A stretch of DNA of 64,000 nucleotides from Litoditis marina. Its lineage: Eukaryota; Nematoda; Chromadorea; Rhabditida; Rhabditidae. Under the pieces are notes generated by a model. It searched no databases and was not told the DNA's origin. It worked only from the letters and a program-made list of their open reading frames with translations. Positions within the stretch are counted from its first letter, which is position 1. Every line of letters starts with the position of its first letter. A program made the translations under genes and the position numbers. The stretch spans positions 57,155 through 121,154 of the forward strand of contig CAXIWQ010000227.1 in the NCBI GenBank assembly GCA_964036275.1, read 5' to 3'. Shown here in pieces: positions 26,001-39,300 of the stretch.

Positions 26001-29000
26001 TGTTGGCTTGCAGCTACAGAGAAAAGTTCATACGGCTATCAAGTCTGTTGCTCCCAGCTACAAAAACCTGATACGACAATCTATTCTGTGGCGCACAGCC
26101 ACAAAAGACAAATTAACGCGGTTATTGACTCTTTGCCTTGCAGCTACAGAAAAAAAATCATACGGCTATCAAGTCTGTTGCTCCCAGCTACGAAAACCTA
26201 ATACGACTTTATATTCTGTGGCGCACAGCCACAAAAGACAAATTAACGCGGTTATTGACTCTTTGCCTTGCAGCTACAGAAAAAAAATCATACGGCTATC
26301 AAGTCTGTTGCTCCCAGCTACGAAAACCTAATACGACTATCTATTCTGTGGCGCACAGCCACAAAATACGAATTGACGCGGTTATCGACTCTTTGCCTTG
26401 CAGCTACAGAGAATATTTCATACGGCTATCAAATCTGTTGCTCCCAGCTACAAAAACCTAATACGACAATCTATTCTGTGGCGCACAGCCACAAAAACAA
26501 ATTATCGCGGTTATCGACTTGTTGGCTTGCAGCTACAGAGAAAAGTTCATACGGCTATCAAGTCTGTTGCTTCCAGCTACAAAAACCTAATACGACTATA
26601 TATTCTGTGGCGCACAGCCACAAAAGACGAATTAACGCGGTTATTGACTCTTTGTCTCGCAGTTACAGAGAACATTTCATACGGCTATCAAATCTGTTGC
26701 TCCCAGCTACAAAAACCTAATACGACAATCTATTCTGTGGCGCACAGCCACAAAGACGAATTAACGCGGTTATTGACATTTTGACTTGCAGCTACAAAAA
26801 AAAAATCATACGGCTATCAAGTCTGTTGCTCCCAGCTACAAAAACCTAATACGACTATATATTCTGTGGCGCACAGCCACAAAGACAAATTAACGCGGTT
26901 ATTGACTCTTTGCCGTGCAGCTACAGGAAAAAGGTTATACGGCTATCAAATATGTTGCTCCCAGCTACAAAAACCTAATACGACTATCTATTCTGTGGCG
27001 CACAGCCACAAAATACGAATTAACGCGGTTATCGACTCTTTGCCTTGCAGCTACAAAGAACAGTTCATACGGCTATCAAATCTGTTGCTCCCAGCTACAA
27101 AAACCTAATACGACAATCTATTCTGTGGCGCACAGCCACAAAATACGAATTATCGCGGTTATCGACTTGTTGGCTTGCAGCTACAGAGAAAAGTTCATAC
27201 GGCTATCAAGTATGTTGCTCCCAGCTACAAAAACCTGATACGACAATCTATTCTGTGGCGCACAGCCACAAAAGACAAATTAACGCGGTTATTACCTCTT
27301 TGCCTTGCGGCTACAGAAAAAAATTCATACGGCTATCAAGTCTGTTGCTCCCAGCTACGAAAACCTAATACGACTTTATATTCTGTGGCGCACAGCCACA
27401 AAAGACAAATTTACGCGGTTATTGACTCTTTGCCGTGCAGCTACAGGAAAAAGGTTATACGGCTATCAAGTATGTTGCTCCCAGCTAAAAAAACCTAATA
27501 CGACTATCTATTCTGTGGCGCACAGCCACAAAATACGAATTAACGCGGTTATCGACTCTTTGCCTTGCAGCTACAGAGAACAGTTCATACGGCTATCAAG
27601 TCTGTTGCTCCTAGCTACAAAAACCTAATACGACTATATATTCTGTGGCGCACAGCCACAAAAGACGAATTAACGCGGTTATTGACTCTTTGCCTCGCAG
27701 TTACAGAGAATATTTCATACGGCTATCAAATCTGTTGCTCCCAGCTACAAAAACCTAATACGACAATCTATTCTGTGGCGCACAGCCACAAAAGACAAAT
27801 TAACGCGGTTATTGACTCTTTGCCTTGCAGCTACAGAAAAAAAATCATACGGCTATCAAGTCTGTTGCTCCCAGCTACGAAAACCTAATACGACTTTATA
27901 TTCTGTGGCGCACAGCCACAAAACACGAAATATCGCGGTTATCGACTTGTTGGCTTGCAGCTACAGAGAAAAGTTCATACGGCTATCAAGTCTGTTGCTC
28001 CCAGCTACAAAAACCTGATACGACAATCTATTCTGTGGCGCACAGCCACAAAAGACAAATTAACGCGGTTATTGACTCTTTGCCTTGCAGCTACAGAAAA
28101 AAAATCATACGGCTATCAAGTCTGTTGCTCCCAGCTACGAAAACCTAATACGACTTTATATTCTGTGGCGCACAGCCACAAAAGACAAATTAACGCGGTT
28201 ATTGACTCTTTGCCTTGCAGCTACAGAAAAAAATCATACGGCTATCAAGTCTGTTGCTCCCAGCTACGAAAACCTAATACGACTTTATATTCTGTGGCGC
28301 ACAGCCACAAAACACAAAATATCGCGGTTATCGACTTGTTGGCTTGCAGCTACAGAGAAAAGTTCATACGGCTATCAAGTCTGTTGCTCCCAGCTACAAA
28401 AACCTGATACGACAATCTATTCTGTGGCGCACAGCCACAAAAGACAAATTAACGCGGTTATTACCTCTTTGCCTTGCAGCTACAGAAAAAAGTTCATACG
28501 GCTATCAAGTCTGTTGCTCCCAGCTACGAAAACCTAATACGACTTTATATTCTGTGGCGCACAGCCACAAAAGACAAATTATCGCGGTTATCGACTTGTT
28601 GGCTTGCAGCTACAGAGAAAAGTTCATACGGCTATCAAGTCTGTTGCTTCCAGCTACAAAAACCTAATACGACTATATATTCTGTGGCGCACAGCCACAA
28701 AAGACGAATTAACGCGGTTATTGACTCTTTGTCTCGCAGTTACAGAGAACATTTCATACGGCTATCAAATCTGTTGCTCCCAGCTACAAAAACCTAATAC
28801 GACAATCTATTCTGTGGCGCACAGCCACAAAGACGAATTAACGCGGTTATTGACATTTTGACTTGCAGCTACAAAAAAAAAATCATACGGCTATCAAGTC
28901 TGTTGCTCCCAGCTACAAAAACCTAATACGACTATATATTCTGTGGCGCACAGCCACAAAGACAAATTAACGCGGTTATTGACTCTTTGCCGTGCAGCTA

Positions 29001-31316
29001 CAGGAAAAAGGTTATACGGCTATCAAATATGTTGCTCCCAGCTACAAAAACCTAATACGACTATCTATTCTGTGGCGCACAGCCACAAAATACGAATTAA
29101 CGCGGTTATCGACTCTTTGCCTTGCAGCTACAAAGAACAGTTCATACGGCTATCAAATCTGTTGCTCCCAGCTACAAAAACCTAATACGACAATCTATTC
29201 TGTGGCGCACAGCCACAAAATACGAATTATCGCGGTTATCGACTTGTTGGCTTGCAGCTACAGAGAAAAGTTCATACGGCTATCAAGTATGTTGCTCCCA
29301 GCTACAAAAACCTGATACGACAATCTATTCTGTGGCGCACAGCCACAAAAGACAAATTAACGCGGTTATTACCTCTTTGCCTTGCGGCTACAGAAAAAAA
29401 TTCATACGGCTATCAAGTCTGTTGCTCCCAGCTACGAAAACCTAATACGACTTTATATTCTGTGGCGCACAGCCACAAAAGACAAATTTACGCGGTTATT
29501 GACTCTTTGCCGTGCAGCTACAGGAAAAAGGTTATACGGCTATCAAGTATGTTGCTCCCAGCTAAAAAAACCTAATACGACTATCTATTCTGTGGCGCAC
29601 AGCCACAAAATACGAATTAACGCGGTTATCGACTCTTTGCCTTGCAGCTACAGAGAACAGTTCATACGGCTATCAAGTCTGTTGCTCCTAGCTACAAAAA
29701 CCTAATACGACTATATATTCTGTGGCGCACAGCCACAAAAGACGAATTAACGCGGTTATTGACTCTTTGCCTCGCAGTTACAGAGAATATTTCATACGGC
29801 TATCAAATCTGTTGCTCCCAGCTACAAAAACCTAATACGACAATCTATTCTGTGGCGCACAGCCACAAAAGACAAATTAACGCGGTTATTGACTCTTTGC
29901 CTTGCAGCTACAGAAAAAAAATCATACGGCTATCAAGTCTGTTGCTCCCAGCTACGAAAACCTAATACGACTTTATATTCTGTGGCGCACAGCCACAAAA
30001 CACGAAATATCGCGGTTATCGACTTGTTGGCTTGCAGCTACAGAGAAAAGTTCATACGGCTATCAAGTCTGTTGCTCCCAGCTACAAAAACCTGATACGA
30101 CAATCTATTCTGTGGCGCACAGCCACAAAAGACAAATTAACGCGGTTATTGACTCTTTGCCTTGCAGCTACAGAAAAAAAATCATACGGCTATCAAGTCT
30201 GTTGCTCCCAGCTACGAAAACCTAATACGACTTTATATTCTGTGGCGCACAGCCACAAAAGACAAATTAACGCGGTTATTGACTCTTTGCCTTGCAGCTA
30301 CAGAAAAAAATCATACGGCTATCAAGTCTGTTGCTCCCAGCTACGAAAACCTAATACGACTTTATATTCTGTGGCGCACAGCCACAAAACACAAAATATC
30401 GCGGTTATCGACTTGTTGGCTTGCAGCTACAGAGAAAAGTTCATACGGCTATCAAGTCTGTTGCTCCCAGCTACAAAAACCTGATACGACAATCTATTCT
30501 GTGGCGCACAGCCACAAAAGACAAATTAACGCGGTTATTACCTCTTTGCCTTGCAGCTACAGAAAAAAGTTCATACGGCTATCAAGTCTGTTGCTCCCAG
30601 CTACGAAAACCTAATACGACTTTATATTCTGTGGCGCACAGCCACAAAAGACAAATTAACGCGGTTATTGACTCTTTGCCGTGCAGCTACAGGAAAAAGG
30701 TTATACGGCTATCAAGTATGTTGCTCCCAGCTACAAAAACCTAATACGACTATCTATTCTGTGGCGCACAGCCACAAAATACGAATTGACGCGGTTATCG
30801 ACTCTTTGCCTTGCAGCTACAGAGAATATTCCATACGGCTATCAAATCTGTTGCTCCCAGCTACAAAAACCTAATACGACAATCTATTCTGTGGCGCACA
30901 GCCACAAAAACAAATTATCGCGGTTATCGACTTGTTGGCTTGCAGCTACAGAGAAAAGTTCATACGGCTATCAAGTCTGTTGCTTCCAGCTACAAAAACC
31001 TAATACGACTATATATTCTGTGGCGCACAGCCACAAAAGACGAATTAACGCGGTTATTGACTCTTTGCCTCGCAGTTACAGAGAACATTTCATACGGCTA
31101 TCAAATCTGTTGCTCCCAGCTACAAAAACCTAATACGACAATCTATTCTGTGGCGCACAGCCACAAAGACGAATTAACGCGGTTATTGACATTTTGACTT
31201 GCAGCTACAAAAAAAAAATCATACGGCTATCAAGTCTGTTGCTCCCAGCTACAAAAACCTAATACGACTATATATTCTGTGGCGCACAGCCACAAAAGAC
31301 GAATTAACGCGGTTAT
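22743..31316 (+). repeat. three-copy higher-order repeat, steps 3,244 and 2,077 bp
   Basis: Copy 1 is about 22743-25986. Copy 2, about 25987-28581, matches it at +3,244. Copy 3, about 28581-31316, matches copy 2 at +2,077 and copy 1 at +5,321. The private variant TTGCTCCTAGC occurs at 24361, 27605 and 29682. Copy 2 stops at ..AAATTATCGCGG (28581), where copy 3 begins, so copy 2 lacks its last ~650 bp. Single differences (TTTGTCTCGC against TTTGCCTCGC near 26652 / 23408) show the copies are not quite identical. Confidence 0.88.
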
Positions 31317-32182
31317 TGACTCTTTGCCTCGCAGTTACAGAGAATATTTCATACGGCTATCAAATCTGTTGCTCCCAGATACAAACACCTAATACGACAA
31401 TCTATTCTGTGGCGCACAGCCACAAAATACGAATTAACGCGGTTATCGACTTTTTGGCTTGCAGTTACAGAGAAAAGTTCATACGGCTATCAAATCTGTT
31501 GCTCCCAGATACAAACACCTAATACGACTTCATATTCTGTGGCGCACAGCCACAAAAGACAAATTAACGCGGTTATTGACTCTTTGGCTTGCAGTTACAG
31601 AGAAAAGTTCATACGGCTATCAAATCTGTTGCTCCCAGATACAAACACCTAATACGACTATATATTCTGTGGCGCACAGCCACAAAAGACGAATTAACGC
31701 GGTTATTGACTCTTTGCCTCGCAGTTACAGAGAATATTTCATACGGCTATCAAATCTGTTGCTCCCAGATACAAACACCTAATACGACAATCTATTCTGT
31801 GGCGCACAGCCACAAAATACGAATTAACGCGGTTATCGACTTTTTGGCTTGCAGTTACAGAGAAAAGTTTATACGGCTATCAAGTCTGTTGCTCCCAGCT
31901 ACAAAAACCTAATACGACTTCATATTCTGTGGCGCACAGCCACAAAAGACAAATTAACGCGGTTATTGACTCTTTGCCGTAAAGCTACAAAAAAAAGTTT
32001 ATACGGCTATCAAGTATGTTGCTCCCAGCTACAAAGACCTAACACGACTATATATTCTGTGGCGCACAGCCACAAAAGACGACTTAACGCGGTTATTGAC
32101 TCTTTGCCTTGCAGCTACAGAAAAAAATCATACGGCTATCAAGTCTGTTGCTCCCAGCTACGAAAACCTAATACGACTTTAT
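31317..32182 (+). repeat. satellite subregion: onset of CAGATACAAACACC variant, 3-mer pattern
   Basis: From about 31375 the sub-repeat 2 start changes from CAGCTACAAAAACC to CAGATACAAACACC. A three-monomer module (390 bp) is visible: the TCGCAGTTACAGAGAATATT monomer at about 31329 recurs at about 31719. The TTTGCCGTAAAGCTAC variant of sub-repeat 1 first appears near 31975. These variants were not seen in 1-31316 and are then common up to the island. Confidence 0.75.
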
Positions 32183-35100
32183 ATTCTGTGGCGCACAGCC
32201 ACGAAATACGAATTAACGCGGTTATCGACTCTTCGGCTTGCAGTTACAGAAAAAAAAACTCATACGGCAATCAAGTCTGTTGCTCCCAACTACAAAAACC
32301 TAATACAACTATCTTTTCTGTGGCACACAGCCACAAAATACGAATTAACGCGGTTATTGACTCTTTGCCTTGCAGCTACAGAAAAAAGTTTATACGGCTA
32401 TCAAGTATGTTGCTCCCAGCTAGAAAAACCTAATACGACTTTATATTCTGTGGCGCACAGCCACAAAAGACAAATTAACGCGGTTATTGACTCTTTGCCG
32501 TGCAGCTACAGGAAAAAGGTTATACGGCTATCAAGTATGTTGCTCCCAGCTACAAAAACCTAATACGACTATCTATTCTGTGGCGCACAGCCACAAAATA
32601 CGAATTGACGCGGTTATCGACTCTTTGCCTTGCAGCTACAGAGAATATTTCATACGGCTATCAAATCTGTTGCTCCCAGCTACAAAAACCTAATACGACA
32701 ATCTATTCTGTGGCGCACAGCCACAAAAACAAATTATCGCGGTTATCGACTTGTTGGCTTGCAGCTACAGAGAAAAGTTCATACGGCTATCAAGTCTGTT
32801 GCTTCCAGCTACAAAAACCTAATACGACTATATATTCTGTGGCGCACAGCCACAAAAGACGAATTAACGCGGTTATTGACTCTTTGCCTCGCAGTTACAG
32901 AGAACATTTCATACGGCTATCAAATCTGTTGCTCCCAGCTACAAAAACCTAATACGACAATCTATTCTGTGGCGCACAGCCACAAAGACGAATTAACGCG
33001 GTTATTGACATTTTGACTTGCAGCTACAAAAAAAATCATACGGCTATCAAGTCTGTTGCTCCCAGCTACAAAAACCTAATACGACTATATATTCTGTGGC
33101 GCACAGCCACAAAAGACGAATTAACGCGGTTATTGACTCTTTGCCTCGCAGTTACAGAGAATATTTCATACGGCTATCAAATCTGTTGCTCCCAGATACA
33201 AACACCTAATACGACAATCTATTCTGTGGCGCACAGCCACAAAATACGAATTAACGCGGTTATCGACTTTTTGGCTTGCAGTTACAGAGAAAAGTTCATA
33301 CGGCTATCAAATCTGTTGCTCCCAGATACAAACACCTAATACGACAATCTATTCTGTGGCGCACAGCCACAAAATACGAATTAACGCGGTTATCGACTTT
33401 TTGGCTTGCAGTTACAGAGAAAAGTTTATACGGCTATCAAGTCTGTTGCTCCCAGCTACAAAAACCTAATACGACTTCATATTCTGTGGCGCACAGCCAC
33501 AAAAGACAAATTAACGCGGTTATTGACTCTTTGCCGTAAAGCTACAAAAAAAAGTTTATACGGCTATCAAGTATGTTGCTCCCAGCTACAAAAACCTAAT
33601 ACGACTTCATATTCTGTGGCGCACAGCCACAAAAGACAAATTAACGCGGTTATTGACTCTTTGCCTTGCAGCTACAGAAAAAAGTTCATACGGCTATCAA
33701 GTCTGTTGCTCCCAGATACAAAAACCTAAGACGACTGTATATTCTGTGGCGCACAGCCACAAAAGACGACTTAACGCGGTTATTGACTCTTTGCCTTGCA
33801 GCTACAGAAAAAAGTTCATACGGCTATCAAGTCTGTTGCTCCCAGCTACAAAAACCTAATACGACAATCTATTTTGTGGCGCACATCCACCAAATACAAA
33901 TTAACGCGGTTATTGACTCTTTGCCTTGCACCTACAGAAGAAAAAAATCATACGGCTATCAAGTCTGTTGCTCCCAACTACAAAAACCTAATACGACTTT
34001 ATATTCTGTGGCGCACAACCACAAAAGACAAATTAACGCGGTTATTGACTCTTTGCCTTGCAGCTACAGAAAAAAGTTTATACGGCTATCAAGTCTGTTG
34101 CTCCCAGCTACAAAAACCTAATACGATTATCTATTCTGTGGCGCACAGCCACGAAATACGAATTAACGCGGTTATCGACTCTTCGGCTTGCAGTTACAGA
34201 AAAAAAAAACTCATACGGCAATCAAGTCTGTTGCTCCCAACTACAAAAACCTAATACAACTATCTTTTCTGTGGCACACAGCCACAAAATACGAATTAAC
34301 GCGGTTATTGACTCTTTGCCTTGCAGCTACAGAAAAAAGTTTATACGGCTATCAAGTATGTTGCTCCCAGCTAGAAAAACCTAATACGACTTTATATTCT
34401 GTGGCGCACAGCCACAAAAGACAAATTAACGCGGTTATTGACTCTTTGCCGTGCAGCTACAGGAAAAAGGTTATACGGCTATCAAGTATGTTGCTCCCAG
34501 CTACAAAAACCTAATACGACTATCTATTCTGTGGCGCACAGCCACAAAATACGAATTGACGCGGTTATCGACTCTTTGCCTTGCAGCTACAGAGAATATT
34601 TCATACGGCTATCAAATCTGTTGCTCCCAGCTACAAAAACCTAATACGACAATCTATTCTGTGGCGCACAGCCACAAAAACAAATTATCGCGGTTATCGA
34701 CTTGTTGGCTTGCAGCTACAGAGAAAAGTTCATACGGCTATCAAGTCTGTTGCTTCCAGCTACAAAAACCTAATACGACTATATATTCTGTGGCGCACAG
34801 CCACAAAAGACGAATTAACGCGGTTATTGACTCTTTGCCTCGCAGTTACAGAGAACATTTCATACGGCTATCAAATCTGTTGCTCCCAGCTACAAAAACC
34901 TAATACGACAATCTATTCTGTGGCGCACAGCCACAAAGACGAATTAACGCGGTTATTGACATTTTGACTTGCAGCTACAAAAAAAATCATACGGCTATCA
35001 AGTCTGTTGCTCCCAGCTACAAAAACCTAATACGACTATATATTCTGTGGCGCACAGCCACAAAAGACGAATTAACGCGGTTATTGACTCTTTGCCTCGC

Positions 35101-36345
35101 AGTTACAGAGAATATTTCATACGGCTATCAAATCTGTTGCTCCCAGATACAAACACCTAATACGACAATCTATTCTGTGGCGCACAGCCACAAAATACGA
35201 ATTAACGCGGTTATCGACTTTTTGGCTTGCAGTTACAGAGAAAAGTTCATACGGCTATCAAATCTGTTGCTCCCAGATACAAACACCTAATACGACAATC
35301 TATTCTGTGGCGCACAGCCACAAAATACGAATTAACGCGGTTATCGACTTTTTGGCTTGCAGTTACAGAGAAAAGTTTATACGGCTATCAAGTCTGTTGC
35401 TCCCAGCTACAAAAACCTAATACGACTTCATATTCTGTGGCGCACAGCCACAAAAGACAAATTAACGCGGTTATTGACTCTTTGCCGTAAAGCTACAAAA
35501 AAAAGTTTATACGGCTATCAAGTATGTTGCTCCCAGCTACAAAAACCTAATACGACTTCATATTCTGTGGCGCACAGCCACAAAAGACAAATTAACGCGG
35601 TTATTGACTCTTTGCCTTGCAGCTACAGAAAAAAGTTCATACGGCTATCAAGTCTGTTGCTCCCAGATACAAAAACCTAAGACGACTGTATATTCTGTGG
35701 CGCACAGCCACAAAAGACGACTTAACGCGGTTATTGACTCTTTGCCTTGCAGCTACAGAAAAAAGTTCATACGGCTATCAAGTCTGTTGCTCCCAGCTAC
35801 AAAAACCTAATACGACAATCTATTTTGTGGCGCACATCCACCAAATACAAATTAACGCGGTTATTGACTCTTTGCCTTGCACCTACAGAAGAAAAAAATC
35901 ATACGGCTATCAAGTCTGTTGCTCCCAACTACAAAAACCTAATACGACTTTATATTCTGTGGCGCACAACCACAAAAGACAAATTAACGCGGTTATTGAC
36001 TCTTTGCCTTGCAGCTACAGAAAAAAGTTTATACGGCTATCAAGTCTGTTGCTCCCAGCTACAAAAACCTAATACGATTATCTATTCTGTGGCGCACAGC
36101 CACGAAATACGAATTAACGCGGTTATCGACTCTTCGGCTTGCAGTTACAGAAAAAAAAACTCATACGGCAATCAAGTCTGTTGCTCCCAACTACAAAAAC
36201 CTAATACAACTATCTTTTCTGTGGCACACAGCCACAAAATACGAATTAACGCGGTTATTGACTCTTTGCCTTGCAGCTACAGAAAAAAGTTTATACGGCT
36301 ATCAAGTATGTTGCTCCCAGCTAGAAAAACCTAATACGACTTTAT
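32183..36345 (+). repeat. higher-order repeat: 15-mer, 1,951-bp step
   Basis: The series at about 32183-34133 recurs at about 34134-36084, and a further ~260 bp of a third unit follows to about 36345. The offset is 1,950 bp before the long A-tract and 1,951 bp after it. Shared markers are GACTCTTCGGC, CATACGGCAATC, TATCTTTTCTGTGGCAC and CAGATACAAACACC. The first unit lacks an internal match for 33400-34060, where extra monomers with CACATCCACCAAATAC, CACAACCAC and CCTAAGACGACTG occur; these recur from 35350. Boundaries are approximate. Confidence 0.75.
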
Positions 36346-39300
36346 GTTCTGTGGCGCACAGCCACAAAAGACAAATTAACGCGGTTATTGACTCTTTGCC
36401 TTGCAGCTACAAAAAAAAAGTTCATACGGCTATCAAGTATGTTGCTCCCAGCTCGAAAAACCCAATACAACTATCTTTTCTGTGGCACACAGCCACAAAT
36501 TACGAATTAACGCGGTTATCGACTCTTTGCCTTGCAGCTACAGAAAAACGTTTATACGGCTATCAAGTCTGTTGCTCCTGGCTACAAAAACCTAATACGA
36601 CAATCTATTCTGTGGCGCACAGCCACAAAAACAAATTATCGCGGTTATCGACTTGTTGGCTTGCAGCTACAGAGAAAAGTTCATACGGCTATCAAGTCTG
36701 TTGCTTCCAGCTACAAAAACCTAATACGACTATATATTCTGTGGCGCACAGCCACAAAAGACGAATTAACGCGGTTATTGACTCTTTGCCTCGCAGTTAC
36801 AGAGAACATTTCATACGGCTATCAAATCTGTTGCTCCCAGCTACAAAAACCTAATACGACAATCTATTCTGTGGCGCACAGCCACAAAGACGAATTAACG
36901 CGGTTATTGACATTTTGACTTGCAGCTACAAAAAAAAATCATACGGCTATCAAGTCTGTTGCTCCCAGCTACAAAAACCTAATACGACTATATATTCTGT
37001 GGCGCACAGCCACAAAAGACGAATTAACGCGGTTATTGACTCTTTGCCTCGCAGTTACAGAGAATATTTCATACGGCTATCAAATCTGTTGCTCCCAGAT
37101 ACAAACACCTAATACGACAATCTATTCTGTGGCGCACAGCCACAAAATACGAATTAACGCGGTTATCGACTTTTTGGCTTGCAGTTACAGAGAAAAGTTT
37201 ATACGGCTATCAAGTCTGTTGCTCCCAGCTACAAAAACCTAATACGACTTCATATTCTGTGGCGCACAGCCACAAAAGACAAATTAACGCGGTTATTGAC
37301 TCTTTGCCGTAAAGCTACAAAAAAAAGTTTATACGGCTATCAAGTATGTTGCTCCCAGCTACAAAGACCTAACACGACTATATATTCTGTGGCGCACAGC
37401 CACAAAAGACGACTTAACGCGGTTATTGACTCTTTGCCTTGCAGCTACAGAAAAAAGTTCATACGGCTATCAAGTCTGTTGCTCCCAGATACAAAAACCT
37501 AAGACGACTGTATATTCTGTGGCGCACAGCCACAAAAGACGACTTAACGCGGTTATTGACTCTTTGCCTTGCAGCTACAGAAAAAAGTTCATACGGCTAT
37601 CAAGTCTGTTGCTCCCAGCTACAAAAACCTAATACGACAATCTATTTTGTGGCGCACATCCACCAAATACAAATTAACGCGGTTATTGACTCTTTGCCTT
37701 GCACCTACAGAAGAAAAAAATCATACGGCTATCAAGTCTGTTGCTCCCAACTACAAAAACCTAATACGACTTTATATTCTGTGGCGCACAACCACAAAAG
37801 ACAAATTAACGCGGTTATTGACTCTTTGCCTTGCAGCTACAGAAAAAAGTTTATACGGCTATCAAGTCTGTTGCTCCCAGCTACAAAACCCTAATACGAT
37901 TATCTATTCTGTGGCGCACAGCCACGAAATACGAATTAACGCGGTTATCGACTCTTCGGCTTGCAGTTACAGAAAAAAAAACTCATACGGCAATCAAGTC
38001 TGTTGCTCCCAACTACAAAAACCTAATACAACTATCTTTTCTGTGGCACACAGCCACAAAATACGAATTAACGCGGTTATTGACTCTTTGCCTTGCAGCT
38101 ACAGAAAAAAGTTTATACGGCTATCAAGTATGTTGCTCCCAGCTAGAAAAACCTAATACGACTTTATATTCTGTGGCGCACAGCCACAAAAGACAAATTA
38201 ACGCGGTTATTGACTCTTTGCCGTGCAGCTACAGGAAAAAGGTTATACGGCTATCAAATCTGTTGCTCCCAGCTACAAAAACCTAATACGACAATCTATT
38301 CTGTGGCGCACAGCCACAAAAACAAATTATCGCGGTTATCGACTTGTTGGCTTGCAGCTACAGAGAAAAGTTCATACGGCTATCAAGTCTGTTGCTTCCA
38401 GCTACAAAAACCTAATACGACTATATATTCTGTGGCGCACAGCCACAAAAGACGAATTAACGCGGTTATTGACTCTTTGCCTCGCAGTTACAGAGAACAT
38501 TTCATACGGCTATCAAATCTGTTGCTCCCAGCTACAAAAACCTAATACGACAATCTATTCTGTGGCGCACAGCCACAAAGACGAATTAACGCGGTTATTG
38601 ACATTTTGACTTGCAGCTACAAAAAAAATCATACGGCTATCAAGTCTGTTGCTCCCAGCTACAAAAACCTAATACGACTATATATTCTGTGGCGCACAGC
38701 CACAAAAGACGAATTAACGCGGTTATTGACTCTTTGCCTCGCAGTTACAGAGAATATTTCATACGGCTATCAAATCTGTTGCTCCCAGATACAAACACCT
38801 AATACGACAATCTATTCTGTGGCGCACAGCCACAAAATACGAATTAACGCGGTTATCGACTTTTTGGCTTGCAGTTACAGAGAAAAGTTCATACGGCTAT
38901 CAAATCTGTTGCTCCCAGATACAAACACCTAATACGACAATCTATTCTGTGGCGCACAGCCACAAAATACGAATTAACGCGGTTATCGACTTTTTGGCTT
39001 GCAGTTACAGAGAAAAGTTTATACGGCTATCAAGTCTGTTGCTCCCAGCTACAAAAACCTAATACGACTTCATATTCTGTGGCGCACAGCCACAAAAGAC
39101 AAATTAACGCGGTTATTGACTCTTTGCCGTAAAGCTACAAAAAAAAGTTTATACGGCTATCAAGTATGTTGCTCCCAGCTACAAAAACCTAATACGACTT
39201 CATATTCTGTGGCGCACAGCCACAAAAGACAAATTAACGCGGTTATTGACTCTTTGCCTTGCAGCTACAGAAAAAAGTTCATACGGCTATCAAGTCTGTT

